From Pseudonocardia terrae (GTDB lineage: Bacteria; Actinomycetota; Actinomycetes; Mycobacteriales; Pseudonocardiaceae), in the NCBI RefSeq assembly GCF_021343995.1, contig NZ_JAJTTE010000003.1:124001-188000 (forward strand): 64,000 nt of DNA, given 5' to 3'. Numbering within the stretch: the first letter of the stretch is position 1; each line of letters opens with the position of its first letter. Made by a program: the position numbers and the translations under genes. The notes under the pieces are model-generated. The model did no database searches. It worked only from the letters and a program-made list of their open reading frames with translations, and was not told the origin of the DNA. This document shows, piece by piece, positions 25,890-33,779 of the stretch.

Positions 25890-26654
25890 TCAGCGCGCGG
25901 TGTAGCCGCCGTCCGCGGCGAACACGCCGCCGCTGATCCAGGACGACTCGTCGGAGAGCAGGAAGAGCGCGAAGGCGGCGATCTCGGCCGGCGTGCCCAG
26001 GCGGCCGAGCGGGTAGCCGCGGGCCGCCCGCTCGCGCATCGCGTCCATCGAGCCGAAGGTGGCGTCGCCGCCGCGCTCGGCATAGGTCCGCTCGACCAGC
26101 GGGGTCCACACCGTGCCGGGGCACAGTGCGTTGGCGCGGATCCCCTCCCGCCCGTAGTCGACGGCGATCTGCCTGGTCAGGGCGGTCACCCCGCCCTTGG
26201 CGGCGCTGTAGGCGGCCAGGTCGGGCACACCGGCGAGCGCCGCCGAGCTGGCCTGCGTGACGATCGATCCGCCGCCCGCGGCGAGCATGGCCGGGAGCAC
26301 CGCGCGGATCGACAGCCAGGTGCCGGTGAGGTTCACGTCCAGGACCCGGGACCAGGTGGCGTGGCTGAGCTCGTGGGCGCGCCCGGCGCCGTCGATCCCG
26401 GCGTTGGCGTAGAGGCCGTCGATCCGGCCGAACGCCTCCAGCGCGGCCGCCGCCATCCGCGCAACCTGCTCCTCGTCCGTCACGTCCGCGGTGACGCCGA
26501 TCCCGCCGGTCTCCTTCGCGACGGTCTCGACGCCCTCGACGTCGGCCAGGACCAGGTCCGCCCCCTCGGCGGCGAAGGCCTCCGCGGCGACGCGCCCGAT
26601 CCCGGAACCGGCCCCGGTGACGACGATCGCGCGCCCGCGCAGGCGCTCACCCAC
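25890..26654 (-). CDS. SDR-family dehydrogenase
   Basis: 254 residues. Classical SDR with the NAD(P) motif VVTGAGSGIGRVAAEAF (~11-27), DV in VTADVTDEE, NAG in YANAGIDG (~85-92), the catalytic Ser in TQASSAAL and YSAAKGGV (Tyr/Lys ~150-157). An Asp after the second beta strand (LADVEGV) suggests NAD rather than NADP. The start overlaps the stop of the AhpD-like gene by eight bases. Within this operon it would oxidise a hydroxyacyl intermediate, for instance one made by the MaoC hydratase. Confidence 0.88.
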   Translation of the reverse strand: MGERLRGRAIVVTGAGSGIGRVAAEAFAAEGADLVLADVEGVETVAKETGGIGVTADVTDEEQVARMAAAALEAFGRIDGLYANAGIDGAGRAHELSHATWSRVLDVNLTGTWLSIRAVLPAMLAAGGGSIVTQASSAALAGVPDLAAYSAAKGGVTALTRQIAVDYGREGIRANALCPGTVWTPLVERTYAERGGDATFGSMDAMRERAARGYPLGRLGTPAEIAAFALFLLSDESSWISGGVFAADGGYTAR

Positions 26655-27132
26655 GGCCGGAGATGACCGCCTGGTACGCGGCGGCCTCGTCGGGATCGGC
26701 CGCCTCCAGACCCATCACCGCGCCGAACATCTGGCCGGCCACGCCGACCAGGCAGACGAACGCCACCAGCTCGACGATCTCGTCCTCGGTGAACTCCTCG
26801 CGCAGGACGTCGAACTGGGCGTCCGTGATGCCCGCGGGGTCCTGGGCGATGAGCTGCGCGAAGGCCACGGCGAGCGACTCCCGCCGGTCCGCCGCGGCCG
26901 GGGCCTCGCCGGTGTCCAGCGACGCGCAGTACGCACAGCCCACCTCGCCCGCCGTCGCCCGGCGCAGGGCCTCCTTCAGCGACGGCGGCAGCAGACCGTG
27001 GAACCGGGTCGCGGCGTCGAGCCGGGCGAAGGCCTTCAGGATCTCGGGGCGCCGGCCCATCGTCCTGGCGAGGACGCTGTTGGTGACCGCGTTGCCGGAC
27101 TCGTCGACCGGCAGCGGCGTGATCCGCGGCAT
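26647..27132 (-). CDS. AhpD-like carboxymuconolactone decarboxylase family protein
   Basis: 161 residues with the CMD/AhpD helical fold. The redox-type CxxC motif is GCAYCASLDTG (~80-90), preceded by LPPSLKEALRRATAGEV. The ATG at 27132 follows GGAGG at a good distance; a longer frame to 27171 is not supported. It could be a peroxidase or a gamma-carboxymuconolactone-type decarboxylase; the CxxC and genomic position among CoA-ester genes leave this open. Confidence 0.82.
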   Translation of the reverse strand: MPRITPLPVDESGNAVTNSVLARTMGRRPEILKAFARLDAATRFHGLLPPSLKEALRRATAGEVGCAYCASLDTGEAPAAADRRESLAVAFAQLIAQDPAGITDAQFDVLREEFTEDEIVELVAFVCLVGVAGQMFGAVMGLEAADPDEAAAYQAVISGRG

Positions 27133-27232
27133 GTCGCGACCTCCTCCGTGAGGCGACTCCTGGAGAACCACACTGCCAAACGGTCGTTAGGTGCTCAACC
27201 GCGATCACTCGTTCGGCCGAAGGCGCGGAACC

Positions 27233-28045
27233 TCAGTCGCGGTAGACGGCGGGGCGGCGCTCCATGGCCGCGGCCAGGGCCTCGTCGAGGTCGGCCGAGA
27301 CCAGCATGCCCGCGTTCCAGGTGGCGACCTGGTCCAGCGCGTCGGCCACCGTGTGGTCCCGGGCGTAGGTGATCGCGTGCTTGGTGCCGCGCAGCGCGAG
27401 GGGCGGCTTGGCGGCGAGCGACGCGGCCAGCTCCGCGACCCCCGCCGCGAGGGCCTCGGCGTCGGGATACACGCCGTTGACCAGCCGCAGGGTGAGCGCC
27501 TCGCCGCCGCTGACCGTCCGGCCGGTGTAGGCGAGCTCCCGGGTCACGCCCTCGCCGACGATCCGGGGCAGCCGCTGCAGGACGCCGACGTCGGCCACGA
27601 CGGCCATGTCGATCTCCTTGATCACGAACCGCGCGTCCTCGGTGCTGTAGCGCATGTCGCAGGCCGAGGCCAGGTCCATGCCGGCACCGACGCACGCGCC
27701 GTGCACGGCCGCGATCACCGGCACGCGGCACCGCTCGACGCTGGTGATCACGTCCTGCAGGTCCAGGATCGTGCGGCGCAGGGCCTCCGCCGCCCGGCCC
27801 GCGCAGTCCGCCCCCGCCCCGGCCCGGAGGCTGCCGAGCATCTCCAGGTCGATACCGGCGCAGAAGTGTTTCCCGCTGCCCGCGAGCACCACCACGCGGA
27901 CGGTCGGGTCGGCGTCGAGGGCGTCGACGGCTGCACGCAGCTCCGACCACATCGCCCTGTTCAGCGCGTTGGCCTGGGCGGGCCGGTCGAGCCGCAGGTG
28001 TGCGACGCCGTCCTTCGCCTCGACGGCGATCGTCTCGAGCTCCAT
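27233..28045 (-). CDS. Enoyl-CoA hydratase/dienoyl-CoA isomerase-like protein
   Basis: 270-residue crotonase. Oxyanion-hole elements are visible: GSGKHFCAGIDLEML (~57-71) and AVHGACVGAGMDLASACDMRY (~113-133), followed by DMAVVADVGVLQRLP (~146-160), whose Asp/Glu pattern matches delta3,5-delta2,4-dienoyl-CoA isomerase (ECH1-like). It lies 22 bases downstream of the TetR gene and about 100 bases before the AhpD-like gene on the same strand. The likely job is isomerising or hydrating an unsaturated CoA ester in this pathway. Confidence 0.85.
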   Translation of the reverse strand: MELETIAVEAKDGVAHLRLDRPAQANALNRAMWSELRAAVDALDADPTVRVVVLAGSGKHFCAGIDLEMLGSLRAGAGADCAGRAAEALRRTILDLQDVITSVERCRVPVIAAVHGACVGAGMDLASACDMRYSTEDARFVIKEIDMAVVADVGVLQRLPRIVGEGVTRELAYTGRTVSGGEALTLRLVNGVYPDAEALAAGVAELAASLAAKPPLALRGTKHAITYARDHTVADALDQVATWNAGMLVSADLDEALAAAMERRPAVYRD

Positions 28046-28066
28046 GGTGTCCTCTCGCGGTACCGG

Positions 28067-28684
28067 TCAGGACCGACCGTCGGTGAGCATCCGGCGCGCG
28101 GTCCGCTTCCACAGCTCCAGGTGCGGGTCCGTGGTGGGGTCGCGCGGGTCGATCGCGTAGGTCAGCGCCACGCCGCGCATGCTGGTGAAGAGCAGCTCCC
28201 GCACGTCGTCGAACGCCGGGTGGGTCGAGTGGACCGGCCCGAACAGGGCGGCCACCACGTGCTGGATCGCCAGGCCCAGCCGGCGCTCCTCCGGCAGCAG
28301 CTCGGCGCGCAGGGTCTCGTCCGTGCGCGCGGCCGTCCACAGCTCCATCGCGGCCCAGAAGTAGGGCTGGCGGAAGGTGCTCCAGAGCAGCTCCACCGCC
28401 CGGTCGATGCGTTCGGCGCCGCTCTCCGTGGCGTGCGGCCAGCTCTCCATGTCGGTGATCCGCTCGACGGCGAGGTGCTGCGCGGCGGCGACGAGCAGGG
28501 CCGAGCGGGACGGGAAGTGGTGCAGCAGCCGGCCGCGGGAGACCCCGGCGCGCTCCTGGATGGTCACGGTGGTGGCGCCGGAGTAGCCGTCCTCCACCAG
28601 GCTGCGCACGGCGGCGTCGAGGATCAGCGCGTGGCTGCTGGCCCGCCGCTCGCCCTGGGTGCGACGCGGGGTGGGTGCGGCCAT
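28067..28684 (-). CDS. TetR-family regulator
   Basis: 205 residues. The N-terminal helix-turn-helix is HALILDAAVRSLVEDGYSGATTVTIQERAGVSRGRLLHHFPSRSALLVAA, ~17-66 (HTH core VTIQERAGVSRGRLLHHF). The start ATG at 28684 is chosen as the first one fitting the family. It heads the operon of CoA-thioester genes 22 bases upstream of the crotonase gene, which suggests autogenous control with a CoA ester or free acid as ligand. Confidence 0.88.
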   Translation of the reverse strand: MAAPTPRRTQGERRASSHALILDAAVRSLVEDGYSGATTVTIQERAGVSRGRLLHHFPSRSALLVAAAQHLAVERITDMESWPHATESGAERIDRAVELLWSTFRQPYFWAAMELWTAARTDETLRAELLPEERRLGLAIQHVVAALFGPVHSTHPAFDDVRELLFTSMRGVALTYAIDPRDPTTDPHLELWKRTARRMLTDGRS

Positions 28685-28740
28685 GCCCCGAGGGTAGTCG
28701 GCCCGGCCCGCGGATCCCGGCACCACGGACTGTTTTGCTG

Positions 28741-28770
28741 CCCGATCTGGGCGGATCGGCGAAGATCGGG
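28741..28770. promoter_or_regulatory. Inverted repeat upstream of the BTAD regulator
   Basis: CCCGATCT (28741-28748) and AGATCGGG (28763-28770) are perfect 8-bp arms around 14 bases, with a third GATCGG inside the spacer. It lies in the 99-base gap between the divergent TetR and BTAD genes, 13 bases before the BTAD start. It may be the operator of either regulator. Confidence 0.5.
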
Positions 28771-28783
28771 TTGACTGTGCGCC

Positions 28784-31700
28784 GTGGTGGTCCGGGTCGC
28801 GGTGCTCGGCCCGGTGCGGGCCGAGGTCGCCGGCGTGCCCGTGGACCTGGGCGGCCCCCGGCAGCGCGCCGTGCTGGCCCGGCTGGCCGTGGCGGGCGGC
28901 GAGGTGGTCTCCACCGACCTGCTGGTCGACGACCTGTGGCGCGGCGAGCCCCCGCCGCGGGCGCTGGGCGCCCTGCAGGTCCATGTCTCGCACCTGCGGC
29001 GCGTGCTCGAACCGGGCCGGCGGCCGCGCACTCCCGCGTCGGTGCTGGTCAGCGAGGCGCCGGGGTACGCACTGCGGCTGCCGGCCGACAGCCTGGACTC
29101 CCGCCGCGTCGGCGCGCTGCTCGACGCGGCCGCCCTCGCCCCGCCGGACCGCGCGGAGGAGCTGCTGGTCGAGGCGTTGCGCTCCTGGTCCGGGCCCGCC
29201 TTCGCCGAGTTCGCCGACGAGCGGTGGGCCGCCCCGGAGGCCGCCCGCCTGGGCGAGCTGCGGCTCGTCGCGACCGAACGGCTCGCCGAGGCGCGGCTGG
29301 CGCGCGGCCGGGCCGCCGACGTCGTGCCCGATCTGGAGGTCCTGCTGCGCGACCACCCGCTGCGCGAGAACGCGGTCCGGCTGCTCGCGCTCGCCCTCTA
29401 CCGCACCGGCCGTCAGGCGGACGCGCTCGCGGTGCTCGCCCGGGCGCGGACCCGGCTGGCCGAGGAGCTGGGCGTCGACCCGGGCCCGGAGCTGCGGGCG
29501 TTGGAGCGGGACGTCCTCACCCAGGCCGAGCACGTCCGGCCGGCGCTGCGCCCGGTCGCGGCGGAGCCCGGGCCGGCCATCGTGGGTCGCACCGCCGAGC
29601 TGCACCGGCTGCGGTCCGCGGCCGAGCGGGCCCGCTCCGGCGTCGCCGTCGTGCTCGTCGAGGCCGACGCGGGCGGCGGCAAGTCCGCCCTGGTCGAGGC
29701 GTTCCGGGCGGGCCTGCCCGGCTGGACGACCGCGCTCGGGCGGTGCCCCGAGGTCGACGGCGCCCCGCCGGGCTGGGCCTGGACGGAGCTGGTCGAGGAG
29801 CTGGCGCGGGCCGTCCCGGTGTCGGAGGACCTCGCCGCCCGCCTGGCCCCGCTGCGGGCGGCCGGGCCCGGCCGCGAGGAGGTCGGCGAGACGTTCTGGC
29901 TGTCCCGGGCGGTCGTCGAGCTGGTGGGCGGGGTCGCGGCGGGCGGTCCCGTGCTGCTCGTGCTCGACGACCTGCACCGGGCCGAGGACGAGACGTTGCA
30001 GCTGCTCCGCGCCGTCGTCGGCGGGCTCGGCGCGGCGCCCGTGCTCGTCGTCGCGACCCTGCGGCCGGCCGAGGTCGGTCCGGACCTCGCGGCCACCCTG
30101 GCGGCCCTCGCCGGGCCGGTCGCCGACCGCATCACCCTGACCGGGCTGACCGGGCCGGAGGTACGCGCGCTGCTGACCGGCCAGGGCGTCGCCGATCCCG
30201 ACGAGCACACGGTCGCCCTGGTCACCGCGCGCACGGACGGCAACCCGCTCTTCGTCCGCGAGACCGCCCGCCTGATCGCGGTGGAGGGCGCCGCGGCCGC
30301 GGCCGACACGATCCCCGCCGGGGTCCGGGACGTCCTGCGCCGCCGGGTCGCACGCCTCCCCGCGCCCGCCCGCACCGTGCTGGGCCAGGCCTCGGTGCTC
30401 GGGCGCGAGGTCGACATCGACACCCTGGTCCGGTTGGCCGCCGGGTCGGGCGGATCCGAGGACGGGGTGCTCGACGCCCTCGAGCTGGGCGTGCTCGCGG
30501 GCCTGCTGACCGAGCCGGCACCCGGCCGGGTCCGGTTCGCGCACGCCCTCGTGCGGGACACGCTCGACGCCGACCTGCCCCGCCTGCGGCGGACCCGGCT
30601 GCACGCCGCCGCGCTGGCCGCCGTCGAGGCGGGCCCCGCCGATCCCGCGGCCCTCGCCCGGCACGCGCTCGAGGCGGGCCCGGCGGTGCCGCCGGCGACC
30701 GCCCTGCGACACGTCGAGGCCGCGGCGCACGAGGCCGCGGGCTTCGGGGCGCACCGCGACGCCGCCAGGCTCTGGGCCGCGGCGATCGCCCTGGCCGGCC
30801 CGGCGGGCGTCGAGGTCGACCACGAGATCGCGCTGCGCTGCGGGCACGTCTCCGCGCTGGCGCACGCAGGCCAGGTCGCGGCCGCCGTGCGCGCCCGCCG
30901 CGCCGCGGTCGACCGGGCGCGTGGCACCGCATTCCTCGTCGCGGCGCTGACCAGCTACGACGCGCCGGTCTCATGGACGATCCGGCAGGACATCGCCGTC
31001 GACGCAGACCTCGTCGGCCTGCTCGACGGGGCCCTTGCCGACCCGCACGTGGACCCGGCGACCCGATGCCGGCTGCTCGTCGCGCTGACGTTCGAGCTGG
31101 AGACCCACGACGACGACCGGGTCCGGGAGCTGACGGCCGAGGCCGTGGCGCTGTCGGCCGGCCTCGGCGACCCGTTGCTGCGCTGCCGGGTGCTCAACGC
31201 CCGCTCCTTCGCCGCGCTCGGCCCCGACCTCCGGCACGAGCTGGAGGGGGTGGGGCGCGAGCTGCTGGAGACGGCCGAGCGGGCCGGGCTGGCGGGCTAC
31301 CGCTCCGAGGGCCACCACCTGCTCTTCATGCTCGCCTGCGAGCGCTTCGACCTCGACGCCGCGCAGTCGCACGCGGACGCCGCGATCGCCGCAGCGTCGG
31401 GCGGGCAGCTCGGGGTGACGCTCGCCTGGGCGGCGATCTTCGCCGCGCTGCGTGCCGTCGTCGCCGGGGACTTCGCGAGCGCCGAGCAGGGGTACGCGGC
31501 GGTGCAGGCCGCGATGGAGAGCGTCGGTGCGATCAACGCCGACAACCTGGCGCTGTTCGGGCTCTTCGGCGTTCGGCACGCGCAGGGCAGGCTCGCGGAG
31601 CTGGCCCCGGCCTTCGCGGCGCTGCAGGCGCGGATCCCCGACAGCGTCACCGACCCGACCGCCCGTGCGTTGATCGCGGCCGGGCGGATCGACGAGGCCC

Positions 31701-32041
31701 GCGCGGTCTGGCGGCCCGACCTGCACCCGCCGCGGACCTACTACTGGCTGCTGTTCATGGGGCTGCGCGCCGAGGTCGCCGTCGCGCTGGGCAACCGGGC
31801 GGCTGCGGCGGCCTGCCTGTCCGAGCTGGAGCCGTGGGCCGACCAGCTGGCCGGCCTCGCCAGCGGCACGGTCACGCTCGGCCCGGTCGCGCAGCACCTC
31901 GGGGAGCTCGGCGGGGTGCTGGGCCGGCCGGTGGCCGAGCGGCGGGCCCACTTCGCGCACGCCCGCGCGATCGCGCGCCTGCTCGGCTCGCCGCACTGGG
32001 AGGAGCGGGCGGCCGCGGCCCTCACCGAGCTCGAGCGCTGA
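28784..32041 (+). CDS. AfsR/SARP-type BTAD regulator with AAA ATPase and helical repeats
   Basis: 1085 residues. Layout: N-terminal OmpR-like winged helix (VAVLGPVRAEVAGVPVDLGGPRQRAVLARL, ~3-90, shown here as family pattern), bacterial transcriptional activator domain (~95-245; LREDHPLRE-like HPLRENAVRLLALALYRTGRQADAL), then an ATPase with Walker A VEADAGGGKSALVEAF (~295) and Walker B VLLVLDDLHRAED (~390), and a long Ala-rich alpha-helical C-terminal half. Such proteins are large SARP-LAL regulators of metabolism. It begins with GTG and has no strong ribosome site. The regulated genes are unknown; the divergent TetR operon is the nearest candidate. Confidence 0.88.
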   Translation: MVVRVAVLGPVRAEVAGVPVDLGGPRQRAVLARLAVAGGEVVSTDLLVDDLWRGEPPPRALGALQVHVSHLRRVLEPGRRPRTPASVLVSEAPGYALRLPADSLDSRRVGALLDAAALAPPDRAEELLVEALRSWSGPAFAEFADERWAAPEAARLGELRLVATERLAEARLARGRAADVVPDLEVLLRDHPLRENAVRLLALALYRTGRQADALAVLARARTRLAEELGVDPGPELRALERDVLTQAEHVRPALRPVAAEPGPAIVGRTAELHRLRSAAERARSGVAVVLVEADAGGGKSALVEAFRAGLPGWTTALGRCPEVDGAPPGWAWTELVEELARAVPVSEDLAARLAPLRAAGPGREEVGETFWLSRAVVELVGGVAAGGPVLLVLDDLHRAEDETLQLLRAVVGGLGAAPVLVVATLRPAEVGPDLAATLAALAGPVADRITLTGLTGPEVRALLTGQGVADPDEHTVALVTARTDGNPLFVRETARLIAVEGAAAAADTIPAGVRDVLRRRVARLPAPARTVLGQASVLGREVDIDTLVRLAAGSGGSEDGVLDALELGVLAGLLTEPAPGRVRFAHALVRDTLDADLPRLRRTRLHAAALAAVEAGPADPAALARHALEAGPAVPPATALRHVEAAAHEAAGFGAHRDAARLWAAAIALAGPAGVEVDHEIALRCGHVSALAHAGQVAAAVRARRAAVDRARGTAFLVAALTSYDAPVSWTIRQDIAVDADLVGLLDGALADPHVDPATRCRLLVALTFELETHDDDRVRELTAEAVALSAGLGDPLLRCRVLNARSFAALGPDLRHELEGVGRELLETAERAGLAGYRSEGHHLLFMLACERFDLDAAQSHADAAIAAASGGQLGVTLAWAAIFAALRAVVAGDFASAEQGYAAVQAAMESVGAINADNLALFGLFGVRHAQGRLAELAPAFAALQARIPDSVTDPTARALIAAGRIDEARAVWRPDLHPPRTYYWLLFMGLRAEVAVALGNRAAAAACLSELEPWADQLAGLASGTVTLGPVAQHLGELGGVLGRPVAERRAHFAHARAIARLLGSPHWEERAAAALTELER

Positions 32042-32068
32042 CCGTCCGTGCGGCCCACCGGGGTCGGT

Positions 32069-32728
32069 TCACGGAGTCCCGAAGACGAGGCGGACCCGGC
32101 GGGCGTGCCGGGGGCGGAGCAGCGCGAGCAGGAGCACCAACGGCGGGCCGGCCTCCGCCTTGATCGCGGCGAGCTCGTCCGGGGTGGTGACCTCGGCGAT
32201 CCGGGGCAGCACGAAGCCCATCGGCGGGCCGCCCTTGCGGATGGCCTTCTCCATCTCCTGCCAGTCCGCGGCGGCGACGTACCGCTCGATCACCGGGAAG
32301 AGCTCGGCCTCCTCGCTCTCGATGTGCTCGTCGAGCTCGTCGCGCACCCGGGCGAGGGCATCGGCCAGGACGGCGGCGCGCTCCGGGTAGATCGGGGCGT
32401 CGAGGAAGCCGGCGGCGGCGCGGCGCAGCCGGTCGAGCAGCGGGTCGAGGGCGCGGTGGTCCTCGGACAGCACGGTGAGATCGACGGCGGTGCCGGCGCT
32501 GCGCTCGATCAGCGGCCAGGTCAGCTCGTCCTCGACGGTGTGGTGATGGTGGATCTCGTCGGCCAGCGTGGTGATCCAGCGGGTGAGGGCCTTGGCGCGG
32601 CGGGCGTCGCAGGGCTCGCCGGCGGCCAGGCGCTCCGCGGTCGCGGTCAGCCGGTGCAGGTCGCCGCGCATGATGCGGTGCGCCAGGCGCATGCCCAGCA
32701 GGTCGGGGGTGGTGGCGGGGGCGGTCAT
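32069..32728 (-). CDS. Hemerythrin HHE domain protein
   Basis: 219 residues. The diiron-binding helices are visible: DEIHHHHTVEDELTWPLIE (~57-75), VLSEDHRALDPLLDRL (~86-101) and ELDEHIESEEAELFPVIERY (~128-147). Bacterial hemerythrin-like proteins bind O2 or NO or act in redox or iron stress. It is convergent with the BTAD regulator (27 bases apart) and divergent from the IclR gene across repeat array D. No partner is adjacent. Confidence 0.9.
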   Translation of the reverse strand: MTAPATTPDLLGMRLAHRIMRGDLHRLTATAERLAAGEPCDARRAKALTRWITTLADEIHHHHTVEDELTWPLIERSAGTAVDLTVLSEDHRALDPLLDRLRRAAAGFLDAPIYPERAAVLADALARVRDELDEHIESEEAELFPVIERYVAAADWQEMEKAIRKGGPPMGFVLPRIAEVTTPDELAAIKAEAGPPLVLLLALLRPRHARRVRLVFGTP

Positions 32729-32819
32729 CGCTTCTCCTTCTCGGGGGATGTCGCCACCCTGCGCCGGCCCGCTTAAGCCGGACCTGTCGTCGACTTGTCG
32801 GATGACTTGTTGCCGGTCG

Positions 32820-32929
32820 CGACTCGCGGGTGCCCAGGGCGCGACTCGCGGGAGCCCAGGGCGCGACTCGCGGGAGCGGAGGGCGCGACTCGCGGGGGCC
32901 CAGGGCGCGACTCGCGGAGGTGGGTTCCG
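32820..32929. repeat. 22-bp tandem repeat, locus D (5 units)
   Basis: Core CGACTCGCGG begins at 32820, 32842, 32864, 32886 and 32908, exactly 22 bp apart. Units read CGCGACTCGCG followed by GGAGCCCAGGG with few changes. It lies between the divergent hemerythrin and IclR genes and ends about 20 bases before the IclR start. Confidence 0.92.
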
Positions 32930-32949
32930 CTCAGTGGGAGGATCGGGGC

Positions 32950-33747
32950 GTGGCGGGCAACCTCTCGACCCCCGGGGCCAGCGTGGCCTCGCGGGTGTTC
33001 GCGCTGCTCGCGGCGTTCGACGCCGAGCACCGCGCGTTGTCGCTGACCGCGCTGGCCGAGCGGGCCGGGCTGCCGCTCGCCACCGCGCACCGGCTGGCGG
33101 GGGAGCTCGTCGGGCTGGGCGGGCTGGAGCGCCGCGCCGACCGGTACGTCGTGGGACGGCTCGTGTGGGACCTGGGGCTGCTCGCCCCCGTACAGGTGGA
33201 GCTGCGGCAGGTCGCGGCGCCGTTCCTGCACGACCTCTACGCCGCCACGCACGCCACGGTGCACCTCGCCGAGCGCGCGGGCGCCGAGGTCCTCTACCTC
33301 GACCGGCTGTCCGGCCGCGCGACGGTGCCCGTGGTCAGCCGGGTCGGCGGGCGCCTCCCGCTGCACACCACCGGTGTCGGCAAGGTCCTGCTCGCGCACG
33401 CCCCGGACGACGTGCAGCGGGCCGTGCTCGCCGACCTCGCGCGCGTCACGCCGTACACGATCACCCAGCCCGGCCGGCTGCGCGAGCAGCTGCGCCGGGT
33501 GCACCGCGAGGGGTTCGCGCAGACCGTCGAGGAGATGAGCCCCGGCGCGTGCTCCGTGGCGGTGCCGGTCCGGCACGGGCCGGACGGGCAGGTCGTGGCC
33601 GCGCTCGGGCTCGTCGTGCCCGACCTGCGGCGCGGCCGCGCGCGGCTGATCGCGGCCCTACAGGTGGCCGCGGCCGGCATCGGACGCTCGCTCCCCGCCG
33701 AGCCGTCCTCCCCGGGCGGTCTTCCACTGAGTGAGAGCTCGCGCTAG
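32950..33747 (+). CDS. IclR-family regulator (PobR-like)
   Basis: 265 residues. N-terminal winged helix: ASRVFALLAAFDAEHRALSLTALAERAGLPLATAHRLAGELVGLG (~10-55), then the IclR effector-binding domain (~75-250; LPLHTTGVGKVLLAH and VEEMSPGACSVAVPVRHG). The GTG at 32950 follows GGGAGG and is preferred over upstream starts that would translate the 22-bp repeats. It is 32 bases before pobA in the same direction, so it is probably its regulator, responding to 4-hydroxybenzoate; that is inference. Confidence 0.88.
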   Translation: MAGNLSTPGASVASRVFALLAAFDAEHRALSLTALAERAGLPLATAHRLAGELVGLGGLERRADRYVVGRLVWDLGLLAPVQVELRQVAAPFLHDLYAATHATVHLAERAGAEVLYLDRLSGRATVPVVSRVGGRLPLHTTGVGKVLLAHAPDDVQRAVLADLARVTPYTITQPGRLREQLRRVHREGFAQTVEEMSPGACSVAVPVRHGPDGQVVAALGLVVPDLRRGRARLIAALQVAAAGIGRSLPAEPSSPGGLPLSESSR

Positions 33748-33779
33748 GCGACCGGCGGTCGGACGGCCACACTCCTCGC

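Noticed and set aside
28067..30865. Long minus-strand reading frame of 932 codons opposite the BTAD regulator
   Set aside because: It is a GC-rich antisense frame; only its 3' part (the TetR gene) carries a protein family signature.
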